The notes under the pieces were generated by a model, which was not told the DNA's origin, made no database searches, and was given only the letters and a program-made list of their open reading frames with translations. Positions 5,054 through 5,516 of a DNA stretch of 5,516 bases are shown here, piece after piece; positions within the stretch are counted from its first letter, which is position 1; every line of letters begins with the position of its first letter. Source of the DNA: Armatimonadota bacterium (GTDB taxonomy: Bacteria; Armatimonadota; DTGP01; JAHWJO01); contig JAHWJO010000346.1 of NCBI GenBank assembly GCA_019348365.1, positions 1 to 5,516 on the forward strand, in the 5' to 3' direction. A program made the position numbers and the translations under genes.

Positions 5054-5516
5054 TTAAGCTTTGGCCCGATACCCCTGCCTTGGATGGCGTGCTGAGTGCG
5101 GATATTTCAACTCTAAACGATCATCTGCAACCATCCTATTTAGGTAATCCTTACGGAGAGTATCGGTGTTTCGGTTTAACAAATCAGCTAGGACCTGAGC
5201 GGACAGGAATCGTCCTTTACATAACTGGATAATGGTGTTCTCCATAATTCCAGAAGCCACTCTCATCCGGTTCCTTACTGGATCTGCTATTTTCTCCAGA
5301 TCATAATACTCCGGCGACTCCGGTGTTAACTCCGGTGTTAACTCCGGTGTTAGGCGCAACTCCGGTGTTAGCTCCGGTGTTAGACTTGGCCCAAGGCACA
5401 AATGATAAATAGTAGCCCTTCCGTAACTACTACTATCCTTTGCAAGCATACCTCTCTCAACTAAGCCGCGTAGGCATTTTCCTATATCAGCTGGATGCTC
5501 ACTTCTAAATCTCTGT
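5054..5516 (-). CDS. ATP-binding AlbA/Schlafen-type protein, 3' part (5' end outside window)
   Basis: The frame is open to the window edge; 153 C-terminal residues are visible. Residues 1-40 form a winged-helix-like unit (HPADIGKCLRGLVERGML then a wing ending ATIYHL). Residues 45-68 are a linker of repeated Leu-Thr-Pro-Glu. Residues about 92-151 form a second DNA-binding-like unit ending LELKYPHSARHPRQGYRA. This tail, with a repeat-rich linker and the LRKDYLNRMV...YP...HPRQGYR pattern, is characteristic in my memory of predicted ATP-binding transcriptional regulators carrying an N-terminal AlbA_2 domain and a GHKL-type ATPase fold. Neither of those domains is in view, so the assignment rests on the tail. 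Base composition is clearly lower in GC than the recombinase. The stop lies one base before the next start. Many such genes belong to defence or mobile islands, but no function can be proven here. Confidence 0.65.
   Translation of the reverse strand, partial: QRFRSEHPADIGKCLRGLVERGMLAKDSSSYGRATIYHLCLGPSLTPELTPELRLTPELTPELTPESPEYYDLEKIADPVRNRMRVASGIMENTIIQLCKGRFLSAQVLADLLNRNTDTLRKDYLNRMVADDRLELKYPHSARHPRQGYRAKA
5317..5382 (-). repeat. 12-bp tandem repeat coding for the Thr-Pro-Glu-Leu linker
   Basis: On the plus strand the unit is ACTCCGGTGTTA. Three perfect copies occupy 5317-5352, followed by GGCGCA, one perfect copy (5359-5370) and one with a single change (5371-5382); a degenerate 9-base partial unit lies at 5308-5316. 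Unit and interruption are multiples of three, so copy-number change alters linker length and keeps the frame. Near-identity at the DNA level points to recent expansion by slippage. Confidence 0.9.

Overview
The window is a GC-rich bacterial segment (36/60 and 38/60 G+C on lines 4861 and 4981) carrying the integration and packaging end of a prophage or phage-derived element. Nearly all convincing genes are on the minus strand, so transcription runs from position 5516 towards 1. I cannot name the host. A GC-rich genome with dispersed copies of a GCAGAGACGCAGAG palindromic repeat fits several environmental phyla (from memory, Gemmatimonadota, Acidobacteriota, Planctomycetota and deltaproteobacterial lineages), and nothing here chooses among them.

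Right to left in transcription order: (1) 5054-5516, the 3' part of an ATP-binding, AlbA/Schlafen-type predicted regulator with two winged helices joined by a Thr-Pro-Glu-Leu linker made of 12-bp tandem repeats. It is markedly AT-richer than the rest (23/60 G+C on line 5101). (2) 4990-5052, a 20-codon reading frame that looks like the first strand of a second serine recombinase, with Cys at the catalytic Ser position. (3) 3413-4993, an apparently intact large serine recombinase, the likely integrase. (4) 3026-3400, a 124-residue unknown in the same frame just after the recombinase stop. (5) 2704-2904, a YvrJ-like one-helix membrane protein. (6) 2349-2723, a small helical protein, possibly a small terminase subunit. 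(7) 1982-2203, a 73-residue unknown on the plus strand with a very strong ribosome binding site, breaking the minus-strand run. (8) 302-1771, a gp28-like large terminase carrying two in-frame, oppositely oriented copies of the dispersed repeat. (9) 186-305, a weak possible small frame overlapping the terminase stop. (10) 1-185, apparently non-coding with a third repeat copy.

Working model (inference): the recombinase integrates the element, the terminase packages its DNA, and the small membrane protein may act in lysis. Portal, capsid, replication and repressor genes are not visible, so it is open whether this is a full prophage, a satellite or a decaying remnant. The most interesting places are the recombinase start region, where a vestigial second recombinase N-terminus coincides with a base-composition change, and the terminase gene, where mobile palindromic repeats have become protein-coding without breaking the frame.
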